From: JAEULH01 sp963789785
GTDB lineage: Bacteria; Pseudomonadota; Alphaproteobacteria; Rhodospirillales; Defluviicoccaceae
NCBI GenBank assembly: GCA_963789785.1
Contig: CAWBNC010000043.1
Location: forward strand, 1-64,000
DNA length: 64,000 bases
Direction of reading: 5' to 3'
Translations under genes and position numbers: made by a program
Notes under the pieces: generated by a model
Databases searched by the model: none
Told to the model about the DNA's origin: nothing
What the model saw: only the letters and a program-made list of their open reading frames with translations
Shown here: positions 38,531 to 48,909 of the stretch, one piece after another
How positions within the stretch are numbered: the first letter of the stretch is position 1
Layout of the letters: every line of letters begins with the position of its first letter

Positions 38531-39948
38531 CTACTCCGCCGCCGCCTTGAGCAGGGCCTCGCCCTTGCGCTGAGCCTCGGCCATCAGCACCGCGACGGCG
38601 CACGAAGCAAGCCGGGTCCGGGCGCTGTCGGCGCGGCTGGTCAGCACGATCGGCGCGCGGGCGCCAATGACGATGCCGGCCGCCTCGGCGTCGGCCATGA
38701 AGGTGAGCTGCTTGGCCAGCATGTTGCCGGCTTCGAGATTGGGGACGATGAGAATGTCGGCCAGGCCGGCGACCGGCGAGGTGATGCCCTTGGTCCTGGC
38801 CGCCTCCACGTCGATGGCATTGTCGAAGGCGAGCGGGCCGTCGAGCAGGCCGCCGGTGATCTGGCCGCGATCGGCCATCTTGCACAGCGCGGCGGCATCC
38901 AGCGTCGACGGGATCTTCGGCGTCACCGTTTCGACCGCCGACAGGATCGCGACCTTGGGCTCGCCGATGCCGAGAGCGCGGGCCAGGTCGATGGCGTTCT
39001 GGCAGATGTGGGCCTTGTCGGCGAGCGTCGGGTTGATGTTGATCGCGGCGTCGCTGACGATGATCGGCCGGGCGTAGGTCGGCACGCTGAGGAGGAAGCA
39101 GTGGCTGATCCGCCGCTCGGTGCGCAGCCCGTTTGCCTTGTTGACCACTGCCTCGAGCAACTCGTCGGTGTGCAGGCTGCCCTTCATCAGCGCCTGGGCC
39201 TCGCCGTCGCGGACGAGAGCGACCGCCAGCTCGGCAGAATGGTGGCTGTGCTGCGAGTCGATCAGGCGGTAGGGCGAGATGTCGAGGCCCGCGGCCGCGG
39301 CGACAGAGCGGATCTTCGCCTCCGGACCGACCAGGATCGGCGCAATCAGGTTGAGCTCCGCCGCCTCGATCGCGCCGAGCAGCGCGTCGTCGCTGCAGGG
39401 ATGGACCACTGCCGTCGGCAAAGTCGGCAGGCCCTTGCACATCTGGATGAGTTGCAGATAGCGCTCCTCGCGGCGCAATTGAACCTTGGGCAGGTCGCGC
39501 AGGGGAAAACGTAGCTTCGTCCTGCCGGCAACCACCTCGATCGATCCCGCTGACGAGCATCTGACCGGCGGCATCGACGGCGGCGCAGTCGAGAACGACC
39601 GCGTTCTCCGCCGGCTTCTTCTCCGTCACGGTGACGCTGACCTTGACCGGGACATCGACGGCGACGGGACGGTGGAAGCGGACGTTGGCGCCCGTCGTCA
39701 CCGATCCGAGGCCAGGCAGCTCGGTACCCGGCGAGGGTCGAGAACAGTGTCGCCGCCCACATGACCTGACCGCCGCCGTGCGCGAACATCGACGTGTCCG
39801 CCGGTCCCGGATCGAGATCGATGAGATTGACGTTGCCGGTCACCGCGGCCCACGTTTCGGCATCGCTCGCATGAAGCATCCGCACCATGCTGGCGCTGTC
39901 GCCGACGGCGATCTCGTCGAACGTCTTGTTCTCGATCATCTTGGTCAT
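38531..39948 (-). CDS. Bifunctional MaoC-like hydratase/phosphate acetyltransferase, frameshifted
   Basis: The N-terminal MaoC (hot-dog) part reads MTKMIENKTFDEIAVGDSA with VNLIDLDP and FAHGGG. The C-terminal part is phosphotransacetylase: ILVGPEAKIRSVAA, LMKGSLHTDELL and DGPLAFDNAID. The fused form is widely annotated as bifunctional enoyl-CoA hydratase/phosphate acetyltransferase. Frameshifts lie near 39735 and 39535. About 472 residues. It precedes ackA and fabI2 in one minus-strand operon and is divergent from the carbonic anhydrase gene. Confidence 0.85.
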
Positions 39949-40220
39949 TGTCGACCGGTCCTTCCCGACGCTGGCCTCTGGCCGTATGTCGCATTGCAGC
40001 ATCGAGGCATGGTAGTCCCCTACGCCCAGGGCGGACAAGGCCGATGCGCCGCACTTCTCCGCCTTTACAAAATCGTCATCTCATGTTCCGGCAAGAATGC
40101 TTGTCGCGCGGGCGCATGATTGCAGCCCGTTGTCGTTGCCTGTCGGCGCGGTTGGCTTTAGCGTCGGGCCTGCCGCGGCGGGCGGAGGGCTCAGGGTCAG
40201 CAAGGAGCGTGGGCGAGGCG

Positions 40221-40745
40221 ATGAGGTATGCACTCGACGGGACCGGGGTCGAAACCGAAGGCGACGACTACTGGATCGCGCCCAGCGCGGTCGTCATCGG
40301 CAAGGTCAGGCTCGAGCGCAACGCGAGCGTCTGGTGGAACGCGGTGCTGCGCGGCGACAACGAGCCGATCACCATCGGCGAGAACTCGAACATCCAGGAC
40401 GGCTGCGTGCTGCACACCGACCCCGGCTTTCCGCTCACCGTCGGGCGCAACGTCACCGTCGGCCATCTGGTGATGCTGCACGGCTGTACCATCGGCGACG
40501 GCAGCCTGATCGGCATCGGCAGCGTCATCCTTAACGGCGTCAGGATCGGACGGAACTGCCTGATCGGGGCCAAGGCGATGATCCCCGAGGGTCGCGAGAT
40601 TCCCGACAACTCCATGGTCCTCGGCGCTCCGGCGAAGGTCGTCAAAAGCCTGAGCGACGAGCAGATCGAACGGATGCAGGGCGGGGCGGCAAAGTATGTC
40701 GGCAACTGGCGGCGCTATCGGGCGGGTCTTGCGGTCGACGGCTGA
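40221..40745 (+). CDS. Gamma-class carbonic anhydrase family protein
   Basis: This 174-residue left-handed beta-helix protein has hexapeptide repeats and the metal His in VLHTDPGFPLTVG, GHLVMLHGC and the following turns (NVTVGHLVMLHG). The start MRYALDGTGVET and the SVWWNAVLRGD turn are typical. The conserved His residues suggest a zinc or iron site and carbonic anhydrase-like activity, though many members are uncharacterised. The ATG at 40221 begins the conserved fold. Confidence 0.88.
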   Translation: MRYALDGTGVETEGDDYWIAPSAVVIGKVRLERNASVWWNAVLRGDNEPITIGENSNIQDGCVLHTDPGFPLTVGRNVTVGHLVMLHGCTIGDGSLIGIGSVILNGVRIGRNCLIGAKAMIPEGREIPDNSMVLGAPAKVVKSLSDEQIERMQGGAAKYVGNWRRYRAGLAVDG

Positions 40746-40801
40746 GCGGTGACGTCCGCAGTCCCGGCGAACGCCGGCTTCGAGAGACAGCGGTAAGAGC
40801 G

Positions 40802-43500
40802 GTGAGCACCCGCAACCTCAAGCGCCTGTTCGAGCCCCGCTCGATTGCCCTGTTCGGAGCCGACAAGGATCCGCGCTCAATCCCCTACTTGGTCGCCGGC
40901 AACCTGTTTCACGCCGGCTTCAGGGGGCCGATCATCCCGGTCCACGAGACCTTCCAGGCGATCCGCGGCGCACTCGTCTGCCGCTCGGTGGAGGATCTTC
41001 CGGTGGTGCCGGATCTGGCGGTCATCACCTCGGCGCCAGACACCGTGCCGGGGCTGATCGATCGGCTGGGCGCGAAGGGCGCGCGCGCCGCGGTCGTGCT
41101 TTCGCCCGAATTCGACCGGGCCGGCGAAGGCGAGGGCCGGCGGCTGCGCCAAGCCATGCTCGAAGCCGCGCAACCCCACAGTTTGCGGATCATGGGGCCG
41201 GCCTGCCTCGGCGTGCTCGCGCCCCGGCACGGGCTGAACGCAAGCTACGCGCATGTCGGCGCCGAGCCAGGGGATCTTGCGTTCGTCGCCCAGTCGGCGT
41301 CGATCACCGGCCTGCTCCTCGACTGGGCGGTTCCGCGCGCCATCGGCTTTTCGCTCGTCGCCTCGCTGGGCGACATGGCCGACGTCGACTTCGGCGACAT
41401 GCTCGATTACCTCGCCCTCGACTATCGCACCCGCGCCGTTCTCCTCTACGTCGAAAGCATCAGCGACGCGCGGAAGTTCATGTCGGCGGCGCGAACGGTG
41501 TCGCGGATCAAGCCGGTCATCGTCTTCAAGGCGGGCGCAGCCAACGGCGGGGTCACGGCGATGGACGATGGCGGCGCGGTCGCCGCCGGCGCCGTCCATG
41601 AGGCGGCGTTCCGCCGGGCCGGCATGTTGCCGGTCGATACGATCAACGAGCTGATCGCCGCGGCGCGGACCCTGTCGCGCGGCACCCGGGCCGCCGGCGA
41701 CCGCCTCGCCATCGTCTGCAATGGCCGCGGCATCGGGACCATGGCCGCGGATATCGTCCGACGCTACGGCGGCCGTCTGTCACGGCTCTCGGACGCGACC
41801 AGAACGAAGCTCGACACGACCTTGCCCAAGGCCTGGGCCGGGCGCAATCCGGTGAATGTCTTCGCCGATGCCGATGGCGAGCGCTATCAGGCGGTGGTCG
41901 ATGTGCTGATGGGCGAGCCGGAGGCCGACGGCGTCCTCGTCCTCCACGGGCCGTCGGCAGTCAGCGACTCCGTCGGACGTCGCGCTCGCCACCGCCGAGG
42001 CGGCCGGGCGCAGCCGCAAGCCGATGTTCACCGTCTGGCTGAACGAGGAGGGGCGGCAGACGGCCCGGCGCGTCTTCGCCGCGCGCAAGATCGCCAATCA
42101 CGACTCGTCGACGCAGGCCGTTGCCTCCTTCATGCAGCTGGTGAACTATCGCCGCAACCAGGAAATGCTGATGGAGACGCCGCCGTCGGTGCCGGAGCTG
42201 TTCTACCGCGACGAGCAGGCGGCCAGGACGGTGGTGCAAGGCGCGCTTGACGAGGGTCGCTCGTGGCTGACCGAGCCGGAGGTGGAGCGCGTACTCGCCG
42301 CCTACGGCCTGCCGTCGGTTCCCAACCGGGTTGCCGCGACCGCCGCAGACGCGGTCCGCCTCGCCGAGGAGATCGGCTATCCCGTCGCGGTCAAGATCAT
42401 CTCGCCGGACGTCATCCGCAAGGCCGATGTCGGCGGCGTCGCCCTCGATATCGAAACGGACGAGGCCGTGTTCGCCGTGGCTGAACGCATGCGCCGCCGC
42501 CTGCATCGAGTACCGTCCTCAGGCGCGGCTGGAAGGGTTCAACGTCGAGCCGATGGTCCGTCGCGGTCACGCGCACGAACTGCGGCTCGGGATGGTCGTC
42601 GACGAGCGCTTCGGCCCGGTCATCGCCTTCGGCCGCGGCGGCGCGATCGTCGAGGTCCTGCGCGAGCAGGTGGTGACGCTGCCGCCGTTGAACATCAACC
42701 TCGCGCTGAGGCTGATCGGCGAGAGCACGGTCGGCAACCTGCTCCAGGGCTACGGCCGCCACCCCGCCGCCAACCTCGAGGAGGTCGCGCTCGCTTTCGT
42801 CAAGATTGCGCAGCTCGCCACCGATCTCGGCGAGATCGTCGAGGTCAACCTCAATCCGCTGCTTGCCGACCACGAGGGCGTGCTCGTGCTTGCCGCGCGC
42901 ATTCGCGTCGCCGCGGCCACGATCGCTGCGGATCGTCGACTCGCCATTCGGCCTTATCCGAAGGAGCTCGAGAAGATCGTCCGCTCACGCCAGGGCGATG
43001 TTCTTTTGCTGCGCCCCATCCGTCCCGAAGACGAACCGGCCCTGCAGGCGTTCGTGACCCGGCTCACCCCGGAAGACATCCGCCTGCGCTTCTTCTCCCA
43101 TCTGCGCGAGCTCGATCACAGGATGGCGGCGGGGCTGACGCAGATCGACTACGAGCGGCAGATGGCGCTGCTTGCCGTCCACGACACCAACACGCAGCCG
43201 GAAATCTGGGGCGTGGTCCGGATCAACGCCGATGCCGAGGGCGCCAAAGCCGAATACGCCATCGCCGTGCGCTCGGACCTCAAGGGCAAGGGTCTCGGCC
43301 GGCTGCTGATGGAAGAGATCCTCGACTACGCCGAACGCCGCGGCGTCGGCGAGATCTGGGGCGAGGTTCTTGCCGAGAACAGGGCAATGCTCGGGCTGGT
43401 GCGCAAGCTCGGCTTCAGCGTCGCCCCCGACTTCGACGAGCCCGGCGTGATGCGCGTGCGGCGCGCCCTGTCCGACCGGCACGTGGCATCGCCGGCTTAG
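40802..43500 (+). CDS. Pat-type GNAT acetyltransferase fused to NDP-forming acyl-CoA synthetase domains (first), frameshifted
   Basis: The domain order is CoA binding (residues 1-130, RNLKRLFEPRSIALFGADKD), succinyl-CoA ligase-like (to about 470), ATP-grasp (about 480-710, with YPVAVKIISPDVIRKADVGG) and GNAT (about 735-890, VRSDLKGKGLGRLLMEEIL). Proteins of this layout acetylate lysines, notably inactivating acetyl-CoA synthetase (Pat/PatZ type). Frameshifts lie near 41970 and 42500. A paralogue is at 48910-51672 on the other strand. About 899 residues. Confidence 0.85.
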
Positions 43501-43579
43501 GCCGCGCTTATCCACCGAAAAATGCGTGCATGACGCCGCTCGCCGGGGAGATCGCGTCCTGAGCCGCCGCCAAAGGGCC

Positions 43580-43610
43580 CTCTCCCGCCAGCAGTGCGCC
43601 AGCGGGAGAG
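43580..43610. terminator. Hairpin between convergent pat and usg
   Basis: A perfect 9-bp stem CTCTCCCGC/GCGGGAGAG closes a 13-base loop in the gap between two convergent genes. The T tract is weak on both sides (GTTTTC about 15 bases on, plus strand). A bidirectional terminator is likely but not certain. Confidence 0.45.
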
Positions 43611-43630
43611 AGCTCAGTGAGCGCCGTTTT

Positions 43631-43894
43631 CTAGTGAAGCTGGAGAAGGCCGTCGGCGAAGCGGAACTCCGTCGGCTTAACCAGGGACGATGCCGCGATC
43701 TTCACCGTGTGCAGCTTCCCGTCGATGTTCTTTTGCCAGTAGCTCAGGAAGCGGTGCAGCACCGGGTAATCGGGATCAAGGTCGAGATCCTGCCAGATGA
43801 AATTTTGCAGGACGCCGGGGTGATCCGGCATATGGTAGACGATTTCGGCGGTGGTGAGCCGGTAGGGAATGATATGTCCTTCGTCGTGGATCAT
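43631..43894 (-). CDS. Usg family protein
   Basis: This 87-residue protein contains YRLTTAEIVYHMPDHPGVLQ and FIWQDLDLDPDYPVLHRFL, the conserved Usg (trpF-upstream) family sequence of alphaproteobacteria. Its biochemical role is unknown. The ATG at 43894 follows AGGAG at good spacing; a longer start 10 codons upstream is less likely. Confidence 0.88.
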   Translation of the reverse strand: MIHDEGHIIPYRLTTAEIVYHMPDHPGVLQNFIWQDLDLDPDYPVLHRFLSYWQKNIDGKLHTVKIAASSLVKPTEFRFADGLLQLH

Positions 43895-44115
43895 GGCCTG
43901 CTCCTGGCTGAAGCTACTGGACAACCGACGCGTCCTGTCAAAGCTGACGGGTACGCGAATGCAAGCGCGAGGCCAAGCTCGGCGCCGCCGGGAATTCCGT
44001 ACCCGAGCAGGCGCGCGCCGGATGCTCCAGCATGTCCTGAACGCAGCATCTTCTCACTTGCGGATGATAATCCTTTAAAGCTGGTCGAGCGATCGGCAGC
44101 GCCACGGGTTACCCC

Positions 44116-44847
44116 ATGATCGTGCTGTTTACCGACTTCGGTGCTTCAGGTTTGTACAACGGCCAGGTTAAGGCCGCGCTACACCGCGATGCTCCCGGTA
44201 TCCCGGTTATCGACCTTGTCAATGATGCGCCGGCCTGCCGCATCCAGGCCTCCGCCTATCTGCTGGCCGCCCTCGCGGGCGCGTTTCCGCCAGGCACCGT
44301 GTTTCTGAGCGTCGTCGATCCGGGCGTCGGCAGCGCCCGCCGGCCGGGGGTTCTTCGCGCGGGCGGGCAATGGTTCGTCGGGCCCGACAATGGCCTGTTC
44401 GAGCTCGTCGCCCGCCGCGCCGCCGCACCGCGCTGGTGGGAGATCACCTGGTCGCCGCCGCGGCTGTCGGCGACGTTTCACGGCCGAGACCTGTTCGCTC
44501 CGGTCGCGGCGGCGCTGGCGCGCGGCGCCGCCGTGCCCGGGATCGCCGGCGACGTCGCAGCCATACGCTGCCCGGACTGGCCGAACGATCTTGCCGAGAT
44601 TATCTACATTGACAGCTTCGGCAACGCGATCACGGGCGTTCGCGCGGCGGCCGCGCCAGCCGATGCGGGTATCATGGCCGCCGGGGTACGGATCGGGCGG
44701 GCGCGGACGTTCTCCGATGTGCCGCCGGGCGCATTGCTCTGTTACGAGAACGCCAACGGCCTGCTTGAGATCGCGGCCAATCAGGATCGCGCCGCCGACC
44801 GTCTGAAGCTTGGGATCGGCTCGGTCGTCGTTGTCGAGCGACTGTGA
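44116..44847 (+). CDS. SAM hydroxide adenosyltransferase (DUF62) family
   Basis: This 243-residue protein has IVLFTDFGASGLYNGQVKA, VVDPGVGSARR, FVGPDNGLF and FHGRDLFAPVAA, the conserved blocks of DUF62 proteins. Characterised members hydrolyse SAM to adenosine and methionine using water. An acidic Asp and Arg-His-Asp set is visible in DFG and HGRD. It stands alone, intact. In vivo purpose is uncertain. Confidence 0.88.
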   Translation: MIVLFTDFGASGLYNGQVKAALHRDAPGIPVIDLVNDAPACRIQASAYLLAALAGAFPPGTVFLSVVDPGVGSARRPGVLRAGGQWFVGPDNGLFELVARRAAAPRWWEITWSPPRLSATFHGRDLFAPVAAALARGAAVPGIAGDVAAIRCPDWPNDLAEIIYIDSFGNAITGVRAAAAPADAGIMAAGVRIGRARTFSDVPPGALLCYENANGLLEIAANQDRAADRLKLGIGSVVVVERL

Positions 44848-44944
44848 TACCGATTACAGACGGCGCACCGGCTGCCGCGTTACGGTTCATCTTTTGCCGG
44901 GCTGGCGGACGCACACGTCGTATGAAGGGAAGGCTGGCGGCGGA

Positions 44945-45766
44945 ATGTTCAACCTGAGGTTCTGGGGCGTGCGCGGCAGCATCGCCTGCTCGGCTGCGAC
45001 GCATGTTCGCTATGGCGGTCATACAAGCTGTATCGAAGTCATCGTCGGCGAACACCGGTTCGTGCTCGACGCGGGAACCGGCATCCGCTGTCTCGGCAAG
45101 GACTTCCTCGAAGCCGACGTGCGCGACATCCATCTCCTCCTGAGCCATTCCCACTGGGATCACATCAACGGCTTTCCCTTCTTCCGCCCGGCCTATGATG
45201 CCAGGCGGCGTGTGCACGTGAAGGCCGGCCATCTCAAGAATTACGGCGGCGTGCACAACATCCTCGCCCAGCAGATGCATGAGCCCGTTTTCCCCGTGCC
45301 GCTCGAAGCGATGAAGGCGATCGTCGAGTTCGAGGATTTCGAGGCCGGCGACAGCTTCCAGCTTTACCCAGGAGTCTCAATCCGGACCGCGCCACTGAAC
45401 CATCCGAACGGCGCAACCGGATATCGGATCGAGCATGCCGGCAAGGCGGCGTGCTACGTCACGGATACCGAGCACGTTCCAGGGAAGCCGGACCAGAACA
45501 TCCTCGGTCTGATCGAAGGCGCCGATCTCGTCGTCTACGATAGCACGTACACGGAGGCGGAGTTTCCCCGGCGGCGGGGGTGGGGCCATTCAACCTGGAA
45601 CGAGGGGATGCGGCTGTGCCGTATGGCCGGGGCCAAGCGGCTCGCGATCTTCCACCACGACCCTGAACACGACGACGACTTCATGGACCGGATTGAGGAC
45701 GAGGCGCGTGCCGCCTGGGCGGGCAACCTGGTCGTGCGCGAACAGATGGTGCTCAGCGTCGGCTGA
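44945..45766 (+). CDS. Metallo-beta-lactamase-fold hydrolase
   Basis: This 273-residue protein starts MFNLRFWGVRGSIACS and has the metal motif LLSHSHWDHINGFPFF, LDAGTGIRCLG, CYVTDTEH and a C-terminal FHHDPEHDDD. The start GVRGS is a signature of the PhnP/cyclic-phosphodiesterase branch. Two metal ions are expected. Substrate unknown. The ATG at 44945 begins the fold; there are about 100 bp to the preceding SAM hydrolase. Confidence 0.85.
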   Translation: MFNLRFWGVRGSIACSAATHVRYGGHTSCIEVIVGEHRFVLDAGTGIRCLGKDFLEADVRDIHLLLSHSHWDHINGFPFFRPAYDARRRVHVKAGHLKNYGGVHNILAQQMHEPVFPVPLEAMKAIVEFEDFEAGDSFQLYPGVSIRTAPLNHPNGATGYRIEHAGKAACYVTDTEHVPGKPDQNILGLIEGADLVVYDSTYTEAEFPRRRGWGHSTWNEGMRLCRMAGAKRLAIFHHDPEHDDDFMDRIEDEARAAWAGNLVVREQMVLSVG

Positions 45767-45789
45767 TCCCGCCGCGTACCGCGTGGGCC

Positions 45790-48700
45790 TCATCGTTCGC
45801 GGAAGGCCTCGTCGCGGAGCTTTAGCACTGGCTTGACGAGATAATCGAGAACGGTCCGCGAACCGGTGCGGATGTCGACCGTGGCCTGCATGCCGGCGGT
45901 GATCGGCAAGCGATTATCGGCGGTGCCAAGATATGAGCGTTGGGTCTCGACGGTGACCGGGAAGTAGGGCACGCCGCGTTCGCTTGTGGCCGCGTCCGGG
46001 GCGACCCGGACCACGGTTCCGGCCAGCGAGCCGTAGCGGACGAAATCGTAAGTGCTGATCTTGACGACCGCGGGCAGTCCGGCATGAACGTAGCCGCGGT
46101 CGATCGCGCGCAGCTTTGCCTCGACGACGAGTTTGCCGGTCGTGGGCACGATGTCGACGATCGCCTGGCCCGGCGCGATGACGCCGCCGATTGTCGTCGT
46201 GCGGATATTGGCGACGATGCCGTCGATCGGGCTGCGCACGTCGGCTCGGCGATTCTGGTCGTTCGCCTCGGCTAGGCGTTCGCGGAGACGAGCAATGGCC
46301 TGCTCCGCGTCAGCGAGCTGCTGCTCCGCCTCGCGGCGAAAGCGGATCTCGATTTCATCGAAGCGGCGTTCGGCCTCCACCACCGCGGCTTGCGCCGCCG
46401 GTTTCGCCGGCACCAGCCGCCGAACCTCGCCCTGAAGCTCCTCGACCTCGGCCTTCAGCTTTAGATGCTCCTCGCGCGCGGCCAGACCTTCCGCGAGTAG
46501 GGAGGCCGAAATCCGCAGCCGTTCCTGCGCCAGGCGCAGGTTGCCGCGCGCCGAGAGATCGCGCGCCTCCAGTTCGTCAACCTCCAGGCGGCGCTGGCTG
46601 ATCTGGGCGCGAACGACGCCCTGCGCCGCCTCAAGCTCTCGCTGGCGCGCAGCGAAGGTGCGGCGCTCCGCATCGGCGAGGCCGGGGTGGCGGGCGGTGG
46701 CCTCCCCGGCCGCGTCCGCGGGAGCCGCCAAGGGCTGGCCTTCCGCTTCCGCCTTGAGCCGGTAGCGGCGGAGGCGCTCGGCGTCGAGTTGGGCCTCGAG
46801 TTCGCGGCGGTTGAGCCCGCCGGTGGCGAGATCGAGGCGAACGAGCGGATCGCCCGCGGCGACGGCGTCGCCTTCCGCAACAAAGATCTCGGCAATGATT
46901 CCGCCTTCAAGGTGTTGCACGGTCTTGACCCGGCCCTGCGGCGCGACCGCGCCCTGGGCCACGGCGACCTCGTCGAGCCGCGCAAACGTGCTCCATCCGA
47001 CGAAGGCCGCAAGCAGCAGCAGTGCCGGCCATGCCGCGGCGCGCCAGGTCGGCAGTGGATGACGGGCGACAAGCTCTTCGAGCCGGGTCACGATCCGGTC
47101 CCGGCGGCGCGCCACGCCGGACGCTGAGCGCCGCGGCCTGGGCGGGGTCATCAGGATCGGCAGGATGTCGCCGCCAGGTCCGGCCATTGCCACCGCCCCG
47201 GCCTCCAGCCGGGTAATCGTGTCGGCGGCGGCCAGCAGCAGCGGGCTATGGGTGACGACCACAACCGGCCGGCTCTGCGCCAGCGCCTGGAGGCTGGAAG
47301 CGAGCTGTTCGGTGGCTCCGGCGTCGAGATGGGCCGACGGCTCGTCAAGCAGGACGATTGCCGGGTCGCCAAGCAGCGTGCGCGCCAGAGCCACCCGCTG
47401 GCGCTGCCCGGCGGAGAGCCGTCGGCCGGCCTCGCCGACGTCGCTGGCGTAGCCACCCGCCATGTCGGCGACGACCCGGTCGAGACCGGCCCGCGCAGCG
47501 GCGGAAATGATCGCTTCGTCGTCCGCGCCGGGCTCGCGCAGGGCGATGTTATCGCGAATGCTGCCGGCCATCAGACCGTCGCCCTGGGGCAGGTAGGCGA
47601 TCCACTTCGCCAGCTCGTCATCGCCGAACTGGCTGATGTCGGCGCCGGCAATCGTCACCCGCCCACCGGTCGGGCGGTAAAGGCCGCGGATCAGCCGGAG
47701 CAGGGTGCTCTTGCCGCTGCCGTTCGCGCCCGTGATCGCGTGCAGCCCGCGGGCGGCGAAGCGCACACCGATACCGGCGATGGCCGCCGGGCCGCCGTCG
47801 GTGAAAGCGAAGACGACGTTCTCAAGCGCGATCTCGCCGCAGGGGCGCGTCATCGCGACGCTGCTGCGCGGCGGCGCCCGATCGATCAGGGTCAGGATCG
47901 CGCCGAGCCGCTGCAGCGAAAGGCGAACGGCGATGAGGCTGCGCCAGCCGCCGATGAGCTGGCTGAGCGGGCCGAGCAGGCGGCCGCTCAGCATGTTGAC
48001 CGCGACCAGCGCGCCGATGGAGAGGCTCTGGTCGAGGATGGCGAGCGCACCCGCCGTGGTCAGCAGCACGGTCGTCGACATGGTGACCGTCGTGCTCAGG
48101 TTGGAAAAGGTGTCGCTGCGGCCGCCCCGCAAAGTCGCGTCGGCGATGGCGTCGGCGTGCACGGCCTGCCAGCGCTCGCTGACGCCGGGTGCCGAGGCAA
48201 GCTGTTTGATCGTGGTCCGCGTGGCGATGAGTTCGGCCAGCAGCGCGTCGCGGTTGCGGATGCTCGCTCGCTCGCGCAGTCCGGCGCTGATCATGACGGC
48301 GCCCGAACACCATGCCAGGAGCGCCATGAGCGGGACAACGAGCAGCAGGATCCAGGCGATCGGCGCGGCGATGACGAAAATGAGGATCGCGGCCAGGACC
48401 ATGAACGGAAACTCGCAGACGAGCAGCGCCGCGCTGCCCGAGACCGCCGCGCGAACGGTGTCGATATCGCGAAAGCAGGTGCTCCACTCCGCCGCGCTGA
48501 CGCGTTCGAGCGTCCGCAGCGGCAGCTGGGTCATGGCCGCGAACAGCTGTCGCCCCAGCGCGACGTCGACACGCAGGGCCGCGATCTGGAGAATCCGCGC
48601 TCGCGCCTGGCGGAGGATGAAGTCGAAGACCAGCGCCAGCGTCATGCCGGCGACGAGTCCCTGTAGCGTGCTCATTCCGGCATGGAAGACGACGCGATCG

Positions 48701-48834
48701 TAGACCTGCAGGATGAAAACGGGCACTGCAAGGGCGAGGACGTTGATGCCGAGGGAAAAAACGGCGACCTCGCGAAATGCGCCGACAAGCGGTGCGGCAA
48801 GATCGTGACGCCAGGTGCGGGAAGCGGCGGCCAT
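45790..48834 (-). CDS. Type I secretion ABC transporter fused to HlyD-type adaptor
   Basis: This 1,014-residue open frame joins two normally separate proteins. Residues 1-560 are a type I secretion ABC exporter: transmembrane domain (INVLALAVPVFILQVYDRVV), Walker A GANGSGKST, signature LSAGQRQRV and Walker B IVLLDEPSAHLD. From about 565 a HlyD adaptor follows, with one helix, VQHLEGGIIAEIFVAEGDAV, a long coiled coil and the ITAGMQATVDIRTGSRTVLD end. At the junction an ATG (47151) overlaps two TGA stops in the next frame, the usual arrangement of two coupled genes. So one indel upstream could have created the fusion. No TolC-type or RTX substrate gene is near. Confidence 0.8.
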   Translation of the reverse strand: MAAASRTWRHDLAAPLVGAFREVAVFSLGINVLALAVPVFILQVYDRVVFHAGMSTLQGLVAGMTLALVFDFILRQARARILQIAALRVDVALGRQLFAAMTQLPLRTLERVSAAEWSTCFRDIDTVRAAVSGSAALLVCEFPFMVLAAILIFVIAAPIAWILLLVVPLMALLAWCSGAVMISAGLRERASIRNRDALLAELIATRTTIKQLASAPGVSERWQAVHADAIADATLRGGRSDTFSNLSTTVTMSTTVLLTTAGALAILDQSLSIGALVAVNMLSGRLLGPLSQLIGGWRSLIAVRLSLQRLGAILTLIDRAPPRSSVAMTRPCGEIALENVVFAFTDGGPAAIAGIGVRFAARGLHAITGANGSGKSTLLRLIRGLYRPTGGRVTIAGADISQFGDDELAKWIAYLPQGDGLMAGSIRDNIALREPGADDEAIISAAARAGLDRVVADMAGGYASDVGEAGRRLSAGQRQRVALARTLLGDPAIVLLDEPSAHLDAGATEQLASSLQALAQSRPVVVVTHSPLLLAAADTITRLEAGAVAMAGPGGDILPILMTPPRPRRSASGVARRRDRIVTRLEELVARHPLPTWRAAAWPALLLLAAFVGWSTFARLDEVAVAQGAVAPQGRVKTVQHLEGGIIAEIFVAEGDAVAAGDPLVRLDLATGGLNRRELEAQLDAERLRRYRLKAEAEGQPLAAPADAAGEATARHPGLADAERRTFAARQRELEAAQGVVRAQISQRRLEVDELEARDLSARGNLRLAQERLRISASLLAEGLAAREEHLKLKAEVEELQGEVRRLVPAKPAAQAAVVEAERRFDEIEIRFRREAEQQLADAEQAIARLRERLAEANDQNRRADVRSPIDGIVANIRTTTIGGVIAPGQAIVDIVPTTGKLVVEAKLRAIDRGYVHAGLPAVVKISTYDFVRYGSLAGTVVRVAPDAATSERGVPYFPVTVETQRSYLGTADNRLPITAGMQATVDIRTGSRTVLDYLVKPVLKLRDEAFRER

Positions 48835-48909
48835 GGCCGCGGAGTATATCCCAGACGGTATTAATTAGCACGTTTGGGTAATAAAGCGCCGGATCTTCGT
48901 GGCGGTGGC

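Noticed and set aside
47248..48666. A long plus-strand frame antisense to the ABC exporter
   Set aside because: Composition is that of a shadow frame and it opposes a strongly conserved gene.
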